Assembly (NCBI GenBank): GCA_020853755.1
Contig: JADYYG010000045.1
Coordinates: forward strand, 1 to 64,000
From: Dehalococcoidia bacterium
GTDB taxonomy: Bacteria; Chloroflexota; Dehalococcoidia; Tepidiformales; Tepidiformaceae
Length of the DNA stretch: 64,000 bases
Direction: 5' to 3'
Shown here: positions 55,592 through 64,000 of the stretch, in pieces
How the letters are laid out: every line of letters starts with the position of its first letter
Numbering within the stretch: the stretch's first letter is position 1
The notes under the pieces: generated by a model
What the model was told of the DNA's origin: nothing
The model's input: only the letters and a program-made list of their open reading frames with translations
The model's database searches: none
Translations under genes and position numbers: made by a program

Positions 55592-56857
55592 TTGGCTTCT
55601 CCCGCCCTGTCTGCGCGCACCTCCCGGGGTTCCGGCAACGGCCTCACCGCTCCGGGCCGTCCGCTCGCCGCACTCCGTCACCGTGACTTCCGTTTCCTCC
55701 TCGGCTCCACCATGGCCTTGCAAATTGGCTCGTGGGTGCAGACCATCGGCCAGGGTTGGCTCGTCAAGCACGACCTCAACGGTTCGGCCACGGACCTCGC
55801 GACCGTCGCCCTCCTTCGCGGCGCGTTCCTTGTCTTGCTTTCGCCCTTCGGAGGCTACCTGGCGAGCAGATACGAACGCCGCAACCAGCTGATGGTCTAC
55901 ACCACCGGCAGCGCGGTCATCGCTGCCGCGCTCACGGTCCTCGTCTGGTCGGGCCACATCCAGATCTGGATGGTCTACATCTTCGCTGCCGCGGCTGGCA
56001 TGGTTGAAGCCCTCGCCGGGCCGATCCGCAACCTCCTGGTGTTCGACACCGCCGGCCGGGACGAGATGACGAACGCCGTCGCCCTCAATGCCCTCGGCGG
56101 TAACGCGATGCGCGTCATCGGGCCGGCCATCGGCGGCGTCCTCATCGGGGCGATCGATACGCAGGGGACCTTCGCCGCCCAGGCTATCTTCCTCTGCCTT
56201 GCCGTCCTCCTCACTTCCCGCTTGCGCCCAAGTCCGGCAGACCGCGGCGATGCGAAGGAGGGCATCTTCTCCAACATGGCGGCAGGCCTGAAGTACGTGG
56301 TCCGTGACCGCCGCATGGGCCAGATTGTGACGATGGCGATCCTGCCCAGCATCCTTGTCTACCCGTATGTGACCTTCCTCCCGGTCTTCGCCACCGACGT
56401 GCTGCACAAGGATCAGACCGCCTACGGCTACCTCGCGGCCGCCGTCGGACTCGGCTCTCTGCTCGGCGGCGGCATCGTCGCTGCGACGTCGAACCGCGAG
56501 CGGCTCGGCCCGCCGATGATGTGGGGCTGCTTCTTCTACTGCGCTGCCGTCGGAGCGTTCAGCCTCTCCCGGGACCTCTGGCTGGCCGTCGCGGTGCTGG
56601 CCGTCGCGGGCATTTTCCACAGCGTCTACTCGGCATTCAACGCCTCGCTCATGCAGATGAAGGCCGAGCCTGAGTACCGCAGCCGGGTGGTTGCACTCCA
56701 GACGATGACATGGGGCCTGACGCCGTTCGCCGGGCTGCTCATGGGCAAGATGATCGACATCTGGGGCGCGCCCCATGTCGTCGGCGGCTGGATGGTGCTG
56801 GCTGCCATCCTGACTCTTGCCATCACTGCGGGTTCCCGCGAGTTGCGCAGGATTTAG
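55592..56857 (+). CDS. MFS exporter (DHA3/EntS-like)
   Basis: A 421-residue transporter of about 12 helices with ALRHRDFRFLLGSTMALQIGSWVQ at the N-terminus, typical of the MFS_3 (enterobactin exporter-like) group, and GGYLASRYERRNQLM between helices 2 and 3. The TTG at 55592 is the best start I can see, without a clear ribosome binding site. Substrate unknown. It is divergent from tldD and followed after 4 bp by the exonuclease-like gene. Confidence 0.88.
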   Translation: MASPALSARTSRGSGNGLTAPGRPLAALRHRDFRFLLGSTMALQIGSWVQTIGQGWLVKHDLNGSATDLATVALLRGAFLVLLSPFGGYLASRYERRNQLMVYTTGSAVIAAALTVLVWSGHIQIWMVYIFAAAAGMVEALAGPIRNLLVFDTAGRDEMTNAVALNALGGNAMRVIGPAIGGVLIGAIDTQGTFAAQAIFLCLAVLLTSRLRPSPADRGDAKEGIFSNMAAGLKYVVRDRRMGQIVTMAILPSILVYPYVTFLPVFATDVLHKDQTAYGYLAAAVGLGSLLGGGIVAATSNRERLGPPMMWGCFFYCAAVGAFSLSRDLWLAVAVLAVAGIFHSVYSAFNASLMQMKAEPEYRSRVVALQTMTWGLTPFAGLLMGKMIDIWGAPHVVGGWMVLAAILTLAITAGSRELRRI

Positions 56858-56861
56858 CGGC

Positions 56862-57497
56862 GTGGAAGACCTGCTCACCGCCATCCAGCCCGGCCTTCGC
56901 AAGCTCGACTCCTCGGGCGGCCTCACCCCCGAGCCGGGCGACCCCGCGGAAATCGCAGGCGTCGCGTCTCTCTTTGTTGTCGACCTCGAGATGAGCGGGC
57001 CGAACGCCGCCATCCACGAAATCCTCGACATCGCCGGGGTGCGAGCCACCCTCGCCCCGAAGTTCCCGGAAGAAGAAGCCTGGGGCAGTCGCGTGCGCCC
57101 GAAGCGCATCGGCAACGCCGTCCCGGCGGCGCTCAAGGTCGTCGGGTATACCCCGAAAGCATGGAAGACCGCCCTCGAACTCGAAGCAGCGTGGACGAAG
57201 TTCAGTACGCTCGGCCATGGAGCAGTCATCACTGGCTGGGGCATCTCGCAGGACATGGCATTCCTCGTCGAAACCTTCCGCCGGCTGGAACAGCCGTGGC
57301 CCTTTGCACCGGTTGCACTCGACGTCCAGCCCATCGCCCGCGGGCTCCTGAAAGCCACCGGGACCGTCGACCGCTTCAACCTCGGGCACGTCGCCGACCG
57401 GCTCGGTATCGGGCGGATGGGCGAACACGGGGCCCTCGCCGACGCCTACGCGACGTACGACGTGCTTATCAAGCTGCTCGAACTCCCGGCCGGGTAG
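56862..57497 (+). CDS. DEDD-type 3'-5' exonuclease-like protein
   Basis: A 211-residue protein from a GTG at 56862. Motif I is VVDLEMSGPNAAIHEILDIA (D-x-E), with later acidic residues and a C-terminal GEHGALADAYATYDVL matching the H-x4-D of the DEDDh exonuclease fold (DnaQ/oligoribonuclease type). The nucleic acid substrate is unknown. It probably shares a transcript with the MFS gene, which is likely incidental. Confidence 0.78.
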   Translation: MEDLLTAIQPGLRKLDSSGGLTPEPGDPAEIAGVASLFVVDLEMSGPNAAIHEILDIAGVRATLAPKFPEEEAWGSRVRPKRIGNAVPAALKVVGYTPKAWKTALELEAAWTKFSTLGHGAVITGWGISQDMAFLVETFRRLEQPWPFAPVALDVQPIARGLLKATGTVDRFNLGHVADRLGIGRMGEHGALADAYATYDVLIKLLELPAG

Positions 57498-57624
57498 AGT
57501 AACTCGGCCGCTGCCCGGACCTGCGAACGAGGCGCGAGCGCAGACCAGGGCAAACTGAGGAGTTCGCTCCATGGCCGTCCCCCTCCCCCCGCGGAGTACA
57601 CTCGGAGGAGGAAGGAGCGAGTCC

Positions 57625-58386
57625 ATGTTCCACACACTCAGGCGCTCTCGCGCCACCTGGGCCGTCGCCGCCTGTCTGGCAGCCGCCGCAGTCGTCGGTG
57701 TCGCTGTTGCCGCGCCGGTTTCGAATCCTCTCACAGGCTCAAGCGATACACCCCACGGCAGTTCCGCCGCGCCTCAGGCCCTCCCGGCGCTCGCCGGACG
57801 TACTATCCGCATCACCGAGACGGTCTCCCGTGCTACACCGCGCGACAACTCCTACGCGGGGTATGCAGGCGTCACGAACACGGTGACGTGGGCGGCAATC
57901 GATGATCACGGCTTGATGAGCCGCTTCCGCAGTACAACCACCGGCGAGGACGGCAACGTCCAGCAAGATCAGCTCTACGAGGACGGCTCGGAGACGGTGA
58001 ACACCGTGAACTGGATGGGCACGGGCCAGTCCTGTTCCGAAGTCCTCAAGCCGGGCGATACCGGCTCCGGTATCCCTACGGTCACCGCTGAATCCCTCGC
58101 TACTCGTGGCTTCCGCCTGGCCGGCGTCACCGACGGGGCAGAGACCTGGACGGCGATCGGCCCGGACACACCCGGATACGAGTCGACCGTCAGCGAGGTC
58201 TTCGTGGACGCTGCCCAGCGCTACGACCTGGGTTCGAAGCTGACCGGGACGCTGGCCGATGGCTCCAGCGTCACCATCTACTCGCGAACCGTGACGATCG
58301 ACGCGTCCGCAGTCGCTGACCACAGTCCGTTCACAATGGAGCCATTCCCTCCGTGCGCAGGCCACAACCCGTCCGCAAGTTCGTGA
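57625..58386 (+). CDS. Secreted protein of unknown function
   Basis: A 253-residue protein from the ATG at 57625, supported by GGAGGAAGGAG. A signal peptide (RRSRATWAVAACLAAAAVVGVAVAA, about 7-31 in segments) and Ser/Pro-rich stretch precede a globular region with ITETVSRATP, WAAIDDHGLMSRFRSTTTGEDGN and a lone Cys pair. No family recognised. It is upstream of a small LuxR-type HTH gene and another secreted protein. Confidence 0.7.
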   Translation: MFHTLRRSRATWAVAACLAAAAVVGVAVAAPVSNPLTGSSDTPHGSSAAPQALPALAGRTIRITETVSRATPRDNSYAGYAGVTNTVTWAAIDDHGLMSRFRSTTTGEDGNVQQDQLYEDGSETVNTVNWMGTGQSCSEVLKPGDTGSGIPTVTAESLATRGFRLAGVTDGAETWTAIGPDTPGYESTVSEVFVDAAQRYDLGSKLTGTLADGSSVTIYSRTVTIDASAVADHSPFTMEPFPPCAGHNPSASS

Positions 58387-58419
58387 GCGTCCGGTGAGTA
58401 CCCTCCCGGGTTAAGGCCG

Positions 58420-58468
58420 CAGCACAACGTCTTGTGTTGCCTGCATCCCGCGCATAGCCTGTGCGGGA
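58420..58468. promoter_or_regulatory. Two inverted repeats upstream of the small LuxR-type gene
   Basis: CAGCACAA (58420-58427) with TTGTGTTG (58432-58439) is an 8-bp repeat with one mismatch and a 4-nt centre. TCCCGC (58446-58451) with GCGGGA (58463-58468) is perfect with an 11-nt centre. Both lie within 100 bp of the 58515 start and could be operators of that HTH protein. Confidence 0.4.
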
Positions 58469-58514
58469 CGCGGCTGAGCTGCTCTCTCGGCCAACCCACA
58501 GGGGGACGGAAACT

Positions 58515-58718
58515 GTGAACGAAGCGGAAGAGTCCATCCCCGACCGGTTGCTGCCCCTCGCGCGCCTGCTCGGCAACGGGCTGGAGAATGACGAAATCGC
58601 CGGCGAACTCGGGCTCGCGCAACACACGGTGGAGAACTACGTCAGCGAGTTGCGGGAGCTCCTCGGCGCCCGTGGACGGACTGACCTGGCCTTCAAGTGC
58701 ATGAAGTTGCTCGGCTGA
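58515..58718 (+). CDS. Stand-alone LuxR/GerE-type HTH protein (67 aa)
   Basis: A 67-residue protein that is essentially only the GerE HTH: DRLLPLARLLGNGLENDEIAGELGLAQHTVENYVSELRELL. No receiver or ligand domain is present. The GTG at 58515 has GGGGGA upstream; a GTG at 58461 would add 18 residues. The second gene behind it (58732) encodes a secreted protein 13 bp downstream. It may be a constitutive DNA-binding protein of the GerE kind. Confidence 0.75.
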   Translation: MNEAEESIPDRLLPLARLLGNGLENDEIAGELGLAQHTVENYVSELRELLGARGRTDLAFKCMKLLG

Positions 58719-58731
58719 CGGGGGCGCGACC

Positions 58732-59985
58732 ATGAACCTTCGAAGACATCTGAAAACGAGGACGGTCTCCATTCTTGCCCTCGCCGGGCTGGTGGCGGTC
58801 GTCGCCGCCATTGGCGGCTTACAGGCTGGCTGGTTCTCAGGATCGAACCCGGGCAGGCCGGAGCCGGGCGCTGCTTCGCCCCAGTCCTCCGCTGCGACGT
58901 CCTCCGGAGTCCGGGTCGCGCTCACGGGGGCCCAGTTCACCGGCCTGGAGACACTCGCCCGCCTGGAACTCTCCGCGCCCGATGGCTCGGTCGACCTTGC
59001 GGCCGTGCGCTCCATCGCGGTGCTGCGAGAGGACGCCCTGGGCGGTCTCGCCCCGCGTGGCGCCGGAGTCTCAGGACCGGCAACGAAGGGCGCCATCCCG
59101 GTCATCATGCCGTTCGCCCCGGTGGTCCCGGGCGAACCCGCGTCCCTCCACCTTTCCGCCATAACCCTTTCGCTGGCCGACGGGAGCGCCCGCCGGATCG
59201 AGGGCAGCTGGGACCTGAAGGTCACTCAACCGGCGGACATCGCTGAATTGCTGAAGACAACAACGCTGTCATCGGCCGAAGCCGAGGCGACGGCATCCGG
59301 CATCACCATCCACTTCGAAAAGGCCATCCTCACGTCCGCGGACGCGCACGTGACGGTTTCGTTCGAAGGCGCCTCCACAGGCGACATTCTGACGCCGCCT
59401 CTCCTGCGCAGTACGGGACGTGTGTACAACGGTGTCCTCATGCCCGGCGCCGATCCAGCCGTGGGGACGTGGGCATTCCCACGCGAAGCCTTCAACGCTG
59501 CCGCAACGCTCGAGTTTCGCAGCATCCTCGTCCGCACGGGAGCGAAGCCTGTTGGCGGGTCGACCATCGACCTGCACGGTGTGATTGCCGACCTGGGCCA
59601 TGCCCCCGGGAAAGGGGACACCGCTGCCATTGGCCCGGCTCGCATTCTCTCCTCGGAGGGGACTCCCCCATCGCAGATCCGCTGGACATCCGGCACGAAC
59701 CAGGCCGCGGTCGTCGTCGAACTGGTCATCCAATCGGCCAGCGACCCAGCCCGCCTCACGCCGCCTGACTTGCTCCTGCCTTCGGGCAAGACCGCCATTA
59801 CCCTGGGGCGCATCGTGGGCTTCAACCGCGACTCCTCGGGAACGATCATCGGGGGGACCACTGTCTACCGGTATGGCGTCACCTCGCCCTCTGATGTGGA
59901 TGGCACGGTCATCCTGGACCCCGGCCCGGGCGTCTCAGTGGCCAGAGGGCTCTGGAAGTTCGACCTCTCCCCGGCATCGCCGTAA
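58732..59985 (+). CDS. Secreted or membrane-anchored protein of unknown function
   Basis: A 417-residue protein with an N-terminal helix (TVSILALAGLVAVVAAIGGL, about 11-30) and a predicted beta-rich exported region without recognised domains. There are repeats of the theme L-x-S-A/T-x-D in its first third and two similar segments with PPLLR/PPDLLLP. Cys is absent. It probably shares an operon with the 67-residue HTH gene. Confidence 0.7.
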   Translation: MNLRRHLKTRTVSILALAGLVAVVAAIGGLQAGWFSGSNPGRPEPGAASPQSSAATSSGVRVALTGAQFTGLETLARLELSAPDGSVDLAAVRSIAVLREDALGGLAPRGAGVSGPATKGAIPVIMPFAPVVPGEPASLHLSAITLSLADGSARRIEGSWDLKVTQPADIAELLKTTTLSSAEAEATASGITIHFEKAILTSADAHVTVSFEGASTGDILTPPLLRSTGRVYNGVLMPGADPAVGTWAFPREAFNAAATLEFRSILVRTGAKPVGGSTIDLHGVIADLGHAPGKGDTAAIGPARILSSEGTPPSQIRWTSGTNQAAVVVELVIQSASDPARLTPPDLLLPSGKTAITLGRIVGFNRDSSGTIIGGTTVYRYGVTSPSDVDGTVILDPGPGVSVARGLWKFDLSPASP

Positions 59986-60075
59986 AGCGCGGTCCCCAGC
60001 CTGACCGGAATCGTTAGCGGCGCCTGCTGTCCGCAGTCGTGTGCGCGCGTTCACGCAATCTCCGGGGCGCTCCTG

Positions 60076-60105
60076 ATGACGCTTGCTCGCGGCGCCTGCT
60101 ACCAT
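60076..60105 (+). promoter_or_regulatory. Likely extended -10 promoter for the metK leader
   Basis: ATGACG (60076-60081) as a weak -35, 18-bp spacer, TACCAT (60100-60105) with TG at 60097-60098 as extended -10. The predicted start near 60112 would place the riboswitch at the very 5' end of the transcript. Confidence 0.4.
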
Positions 60106-60109
60106 CATT

Positions 60110-60212
60110 TCCAGCGTTCAGAGGGCGACCGGCGCCCGGCAACCTGGTTAAGCCTCCAAGGTGCCAAGACAACGCGGCTGCATGCACGGCAACCCCCGGC
60201 AGGCAGCAACAA
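60110..60212 (+). ncRNA. SAM riboswitch (SAM-I/SAM-IV clan) in the metK leader
   Basis: The leader contains the clan's conserved core: CAGAGGGCGACC (60119-60130), CCCGGCAACCTGG (60135-60147), and AAGGTGCCAAG (60159-60169). A later CGGCAA (60187-60192) resembles the second such block of SAM-IV relatives. The GATGAA loop of classic SAM-I is absent, so the SAM-I/IV variant is the best fit. Only the family assignment is known from other genomes; boundaries are approximate. Its place 130-230 nt before metK supports it strongly. Confidence 0.82.
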
Positions 60213-60221
60213 AAGGCGGGT

Positions 60222-60310
60222 CCCTTCCGCGGAAGGGCTCGCCCCTCGCAGCAGAGGGGCTTCGGCGCGAACAACGCCTGACCCTCTCCGGACCCGCGAG
60301 GGGTTTCTCT
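60222..60310 (+). terminator. Serial hairpins and terminator-like expression platform before metK
   Basis: Three hairpins follow the aptamer: CCCTTCC-GC-GGAAGGG (60222-60237; at least 6 bp around CGCG), GCCCCTC-GCAGCA-GAGGGGC (60241-60260), and CCCTC with GAGGG (60282-60302) followed by GTTTCTCT. The last is a plausible SAM-dependent terminator. Confidence 0.55.
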
Positions 60311-60341
60311 GTGCCGCGAGCATTCGAACAGAAGGACTCCC

Positions 60342-61505
<1,164 letters not shown>

Positions 61506-61515
61506 GCTTCTCCCA

Positions 61516-62523
61516 GTGGATGCCATTCTCCTTGTCGGCGGCCAGGGGACCCGTCTCCGGCCGCTCACGGCTGCCCGTCACAAGAGTCTCGTGCCGCTGG
61601 TCAACCGCCCGGCCATCGAGTACCTCTTTGACTGGCTCGAAGCAGCGGACGTCGGCCGGATCGTGCTCGCCCTCGGCCAGCGAAACGAGGACCTCGCCGA
61701 CGCCTACCCGGCAGGCAAACGCGGCGGCATCCAGCTGCTGCCGATCATGGAACGCGAACGCCTCGAATCCGGCGGGGCGATTCGCAATGCGGTCCGGGAG
61801 GCCGGCATCGACGGCCGGTTCATCGTCATCAACGGCGACATCTACGTCGATTTCGACCTGCGTGCCGCTATCCAGGCCCACATCGAGCGCGAAGCCGTGC
61901 TCACGATGGCGCTCAAGCCGATGCCCGACGTGTCGTCGTTCGGCGTCGCCGTCTGCGACGATGCCGGGCTCATCACTGGATTCGTCGAGAAGCCACCACC
62001 GGGCACCGCTCCGAGCAACCTGGTCAACGCCGGCGTCTGGATCTTCGAACCGGAGCTCGTCGACGAGATTCCGCCCGGCGCAGTACGCGTCGAGGAGACG
62101 CTGTTCCCGTCCCTGGTCGCGCGCCGCCGGACCGTGCTGGGCTACCAGTTCGAGGGTCACTGGGCCGACCTCGGCACGGCGGCGCGCTACCTTGCGGCCT
62201 CGAAAACGCTCCTCCAGTTCCGCAACGCGGTCGCTCCCGGCGCGCGCCTCTCCGCGACGGCGAACGTCACCGGGACGGCCATCGGTACTGGCTCACAGAT
62301 CGCCATGGGCGCCACGGTCCAGGACTCGATCATCTGGGAAGGCGTGACCATCGGCCCCGGGGCGCACATCAGCGATTCCATCCTCGCGGATGGTGTCAGC
62401 ATAGAGCCGGGCGCGGTGCTCAAGGGCGTGGTCGCCGGAAAGGGCGCGTCCGTGGCCCTTGGCGTCACGGTTCCGCCCGGGACGGCGCTTGAACCGGGCG
62501 CCCGGTATGATGGCGGCAGATGA
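61516..62523 (+). CDS. NDP-sugar pyrophosphorylase with left-handed beta-helix
   Basis: A 335-residue nucleotidyltransferase from the GTG at 61516 (VDAILLVGGQGTRLRPLT), which has TAAGCT 7 nt upstream. It contains GTRLRPLTAARHKSLVPLVN (nucleotide/sugar-phosphate binding), INGDIYVDFD (metal Asp) and FVEKPP, then hexapeptide repeats (GSQIAMGATVQDS, GVTIGPGAHISDS). Mannose-1-phosphate guanylyltransferase or glucose-1-phosphate nucleotidyltransferase activity is likely. It starts a sugar-nucleotide operon. Confidence 0.9.
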   Translation: MDAILLVGGQGTRLRPLTAARHKSLVPLVNRPAIEYLFDWLEAADVGRIVLALGQRNEDLADAYPAGKRGGIQLLPIMERERLESGGAIRNAVREAGIDGRFIVINGDIYVDFDLRAAIQAHIEREAVLTMALKPMPDVSSFGVAVCDDAGLITGFVEKPPPGTAPSNLVNAGVWIFEPELVDEIPPGAVRVEETLFPSLVARRRTVLGYQFEGHWADLGTAARYLAASKTLLQFRNAVAPGARLSATANVTGTAIGTGSQIAMGATVQDSIIWEGVTIGPGAHISDSILADGVSIEPGAVLKGVVAGKGASVALGVTVPPGTALEPGARYDGGR

Positions 62524-63944
62524 CGGAGAACCCGGTCCACTTCGGCACTGATGGCTGGCGGGCGCTCATCGCTGACACCTTCACGTTCGAAAACGTGATG
62601 GCCTGCGCGCAGGCCACCGCCGACCACTTCCGGGACACCTACGGCGAAGGCCGCACTGTCATCACCGGCTTCGATACCCGCTTCCTTTCGGATGATTTTG
62701 CGCTCGCGGTCGCGCGCGTGATGGCCGGGAACGGCTTCCGTGTCCAACTTGCAGACCGTCCGGCGCCGACGCCCGCGCTGAGCTACCGTATCATCGAGGC
62801 TCAGGCCTGCGGCGGCGTCATCGTCACCAGTTCGCACAACCCCGGGAACTGGAACGGGTTCAAGGTGAAACCGCACTACGGCGGCAGCGCCAGCCCGGAA
62901 ATCGTCGCTGATATCGAACGGCGCGTGCCCGCCATCCTCGCCAACCCCCGGAGCGTGAAACTCGCGCCCGCGAACTCCAGCCTCATCGAACGGTTCGACC
63001 CGCTTCCCGGCTATCTCGAAACCCTCGGCGCGAAGGTAGACCTCCAGCGGCTGCGCTCGGCCGGTCTCCGCGTCGCCGTCGACCCGATGTACGGGGCCGG
63101 CATGGGGCTCTTCGAACGCCTCCTGGAGGGTGGTTCGACCACCGTCACGGCGATCCACAACGAGCGCAATCCGGCCTTCCCCGGCATCCGCGCCCCTGAG
63201 CCGATCGAGTCGAACCTCGGCAGCTTCATGAGCCTCCTCGCGAGCGGTTCGTACAACGTTGGAGTCGCGAACGATGGCGACGCCGACCGAGTCGGGTTCG
63301 TCGACGAGCACGGCGTGTACATCGACCAGCTGCGTTCCTTCGCGCTACTGGTGAACTACCTCCTCGGCGAACGGAAGCTGCGCGGCCCGGTCGTGAAGTC
63401 GGTGACCACGACCAACATGGCGGCGATCCTCGCGAAGCACTACGGCGTCGAACTCTACGAGACGCCCGTCGGGTTCAAGTACATCGGCCCGCTGATGATG
63501 GAGAAAGACGCGCTCATCGGTGGCGAGGAGAGCGGCGGCTACGGCTTCCGCGGCCACCTTCCCGAGCGCGACGGCATCCTCGCCGGGCTTTACCTGCTCG
63601 ACTACGTCGCCGCCTCCGGAAAACCGCCCTCAGAGTTGCTGAACGACGTCTTCGCCATCACCGGCGCGCACTACTACGAACGCATCGACATCGAACTCGA
63701 ACCCGGATCGAACGAGCGGTTCAAGTCACTCCTGAACGCTGCCAATCCGGCCGAGATAGCCGGCCATACCGTCATTCGCTCCGACCGCACGGACGGCTGG
63801 CGCTTCTTCATTGACGATGGCTGGCTCCTTTTCCGCCTCTCCGGCACCGAGCCGTTGCTGCGAATCTACACCGAGGTGAAATCGGCAGACCTGGTCAGGC
63901 CGGTGCTTGATGCCGGGAAGAAGCTCGCCGGACTGCCCGCTTGA
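62520..63944 (+). CDS. Phosphohexomutase (phosphoglucomutase/phosphomannomutase)
   Basis: A 474-residue alpha-D-phosphohexomutase with the phosphoserine loop VTSSHNPGNWNGFK, metal loop NDGDADRVGF, sugar-binding GGEESGGYG and phosphate-binding RLSGTEPLLRIY. It interconverts hexose 1- and 6-phosphates. It overlaps the pyrophosphorylase gene by 4 bp (ATGA), so the two work in the same route to an activated sugar such as GDP-mannose. A TATGAT hexamer 8 nt upstream could also give a separate leaderless transcript. Confidence 0.94.
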   Translation: MTENPVHFGTDGWRALIADTFTFENVMACAQATADHFRDTYGEGRTVITGFDTRFLSDDFALAVARVMAGNGFRVQLADRPAPTPALSYRIIEAQACGGVIVTSSHNPGNWNGFKVKPHYGGSASPEIVADIERRVPAILANPRSVKLAPANSSLIERFDPLPGYLETLGAKVDLQRLRSAGLRVAVDPMYGAGMGLFERLLEGGSTTVTAIHNERNPAFPGIRAPEPIESNLGSFMSLLASGSYNVGVANDGDADRVGFVDEHGVYIDQLRSFALLVNYLLGERKLRGPVVKSVTTTNMAAILAKHYGVELYETPVGFKYIGPLMMEKDALIGGEESGGYGFRGHLPERDGILAGLYLLDYVAASGKPPSELLNDVFAITGAHYYERIDIELEPGSNERFKSLLNAANPAEIAGHTVIRSDRTDGWRFFIDDGWLLFRLSGTEPLLRIYTEVKSADLVRPVLDAGKKLAGLPA

Positions 63945-64000
63945 ACCCGCTCGATTCCCCCGCCTCCTACGCAGTCGACGCCTCCGGGATGTTCGGGCAT
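63941..64000 (+). CDS. Bifunctional phosphoglucose/phosphomannose isomerase, partial start
   Basis: The last 20 codons from a TTG at 63941, overlapping the mutase stop, read LDSPASYAVDASGMFGH after the start. The D-x-S-G-M-x-x-H pattern resembles the N-terminus of SIS-domain PGI/PMI enzymes, which would complete the fructose-6-P to mannose-6-P to mannose-1-P to GDP-mannose route. The rest lies beyond the window, so the call rests on a short stretch plus context. Confidence 0.55.
   Translation, partial: MNPLDSPASYAVDASGMFGH

Overview
The window is high-GC chromosomal DNA. It most resembles a member of the Chloroflexota (Dehalococcoidia/Tepidiformia-like), at moderate confidence. This is inference from the gene set: a sufR-C-B-D-Rieske-S-U-T operon, secreted proteins with long Thr/Pro linkers, many class III CoA-transferases and acyl-CoA dehydrogenases, TAT-type peptide-binding lipoproteins, and many GTG/TTG starts with a -10-like hexamer 6-9 nt upstream (leaderless style). 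No rRNA, tRNA, CRISPR array or insertion sequence was seen.

1-11 kb looks like an accessory region. It holds an ABC-2 exporter operon, a damaged alpha/beta hydrolase gene behind a DHA2-type MFS exporter, a NarL-type two-component system, a lone CheY-like receiver, a NiCoT nickel/cobalt permease, a DUF305 protein and an orphan KorB/ParB-like HTH gene. The same 18-bp palindrome (ATCCTCC-N4-GGAGGAT) lies upstream of the response regulator and upstream of the MFS gene, so these probably form one regulon.

11.3-17.8 kb is the Fe-S assembly operon with its SufR-type regulator. 18.5-22.9 kb carries a Fur-family regulator overlapping glcD, then glcE and glcF (glycolate oxidase). 22.9-29.5 kb, on the minus strand, holds a CDF metal exporter, two family-5 solute-binding proteins and DppB/DppC-like permeases with no ATPase gene. 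29.6-33.0 kb is mfd, followed by RDD and membrane proteins and a membrane-anchored HExxH protein.

35.8-52.6 kb is rich in acyl-CoA and organic-acid catabolism: two acyl-CoA dehydrogenases, two class III CoA-transferases, a carboxyltransferase, a nitronate-monooxygenase-like protein and an SDR. A LacI-type repressor is divergent from a second peptide-type ABC transporter, with a near-consensus sigma-70 promoter overlapped by LacI-like palindromes. 52.6-55.4 kb is tldE/tldD. 55.6-60 kb contains an MFS exporter, a DEDD exonuclease-like protein, two secreted proteins and a very small LuxR-type HTH protein.

60.1-64 kb has a SAM-I/SAM-IV-clan riboswitch in front of metK. A sugar-nucleotide operon follows: NDP-sugar pyrophosphorylase, phosphohexomutase and the start of a PGI/PMI-like isomerase.

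The main regulatory findings are the shared palindrome of the two-component/MFS locus, the LacI promoter/operator cluster, the SAM riboswitch with serial hairpins, the candidate SufR operator and the leaderless-start pattern. I found no clear unknown multi-gene system; the best candidates for new biology are these regulatory elements and several unplaced small or secreted proteins.
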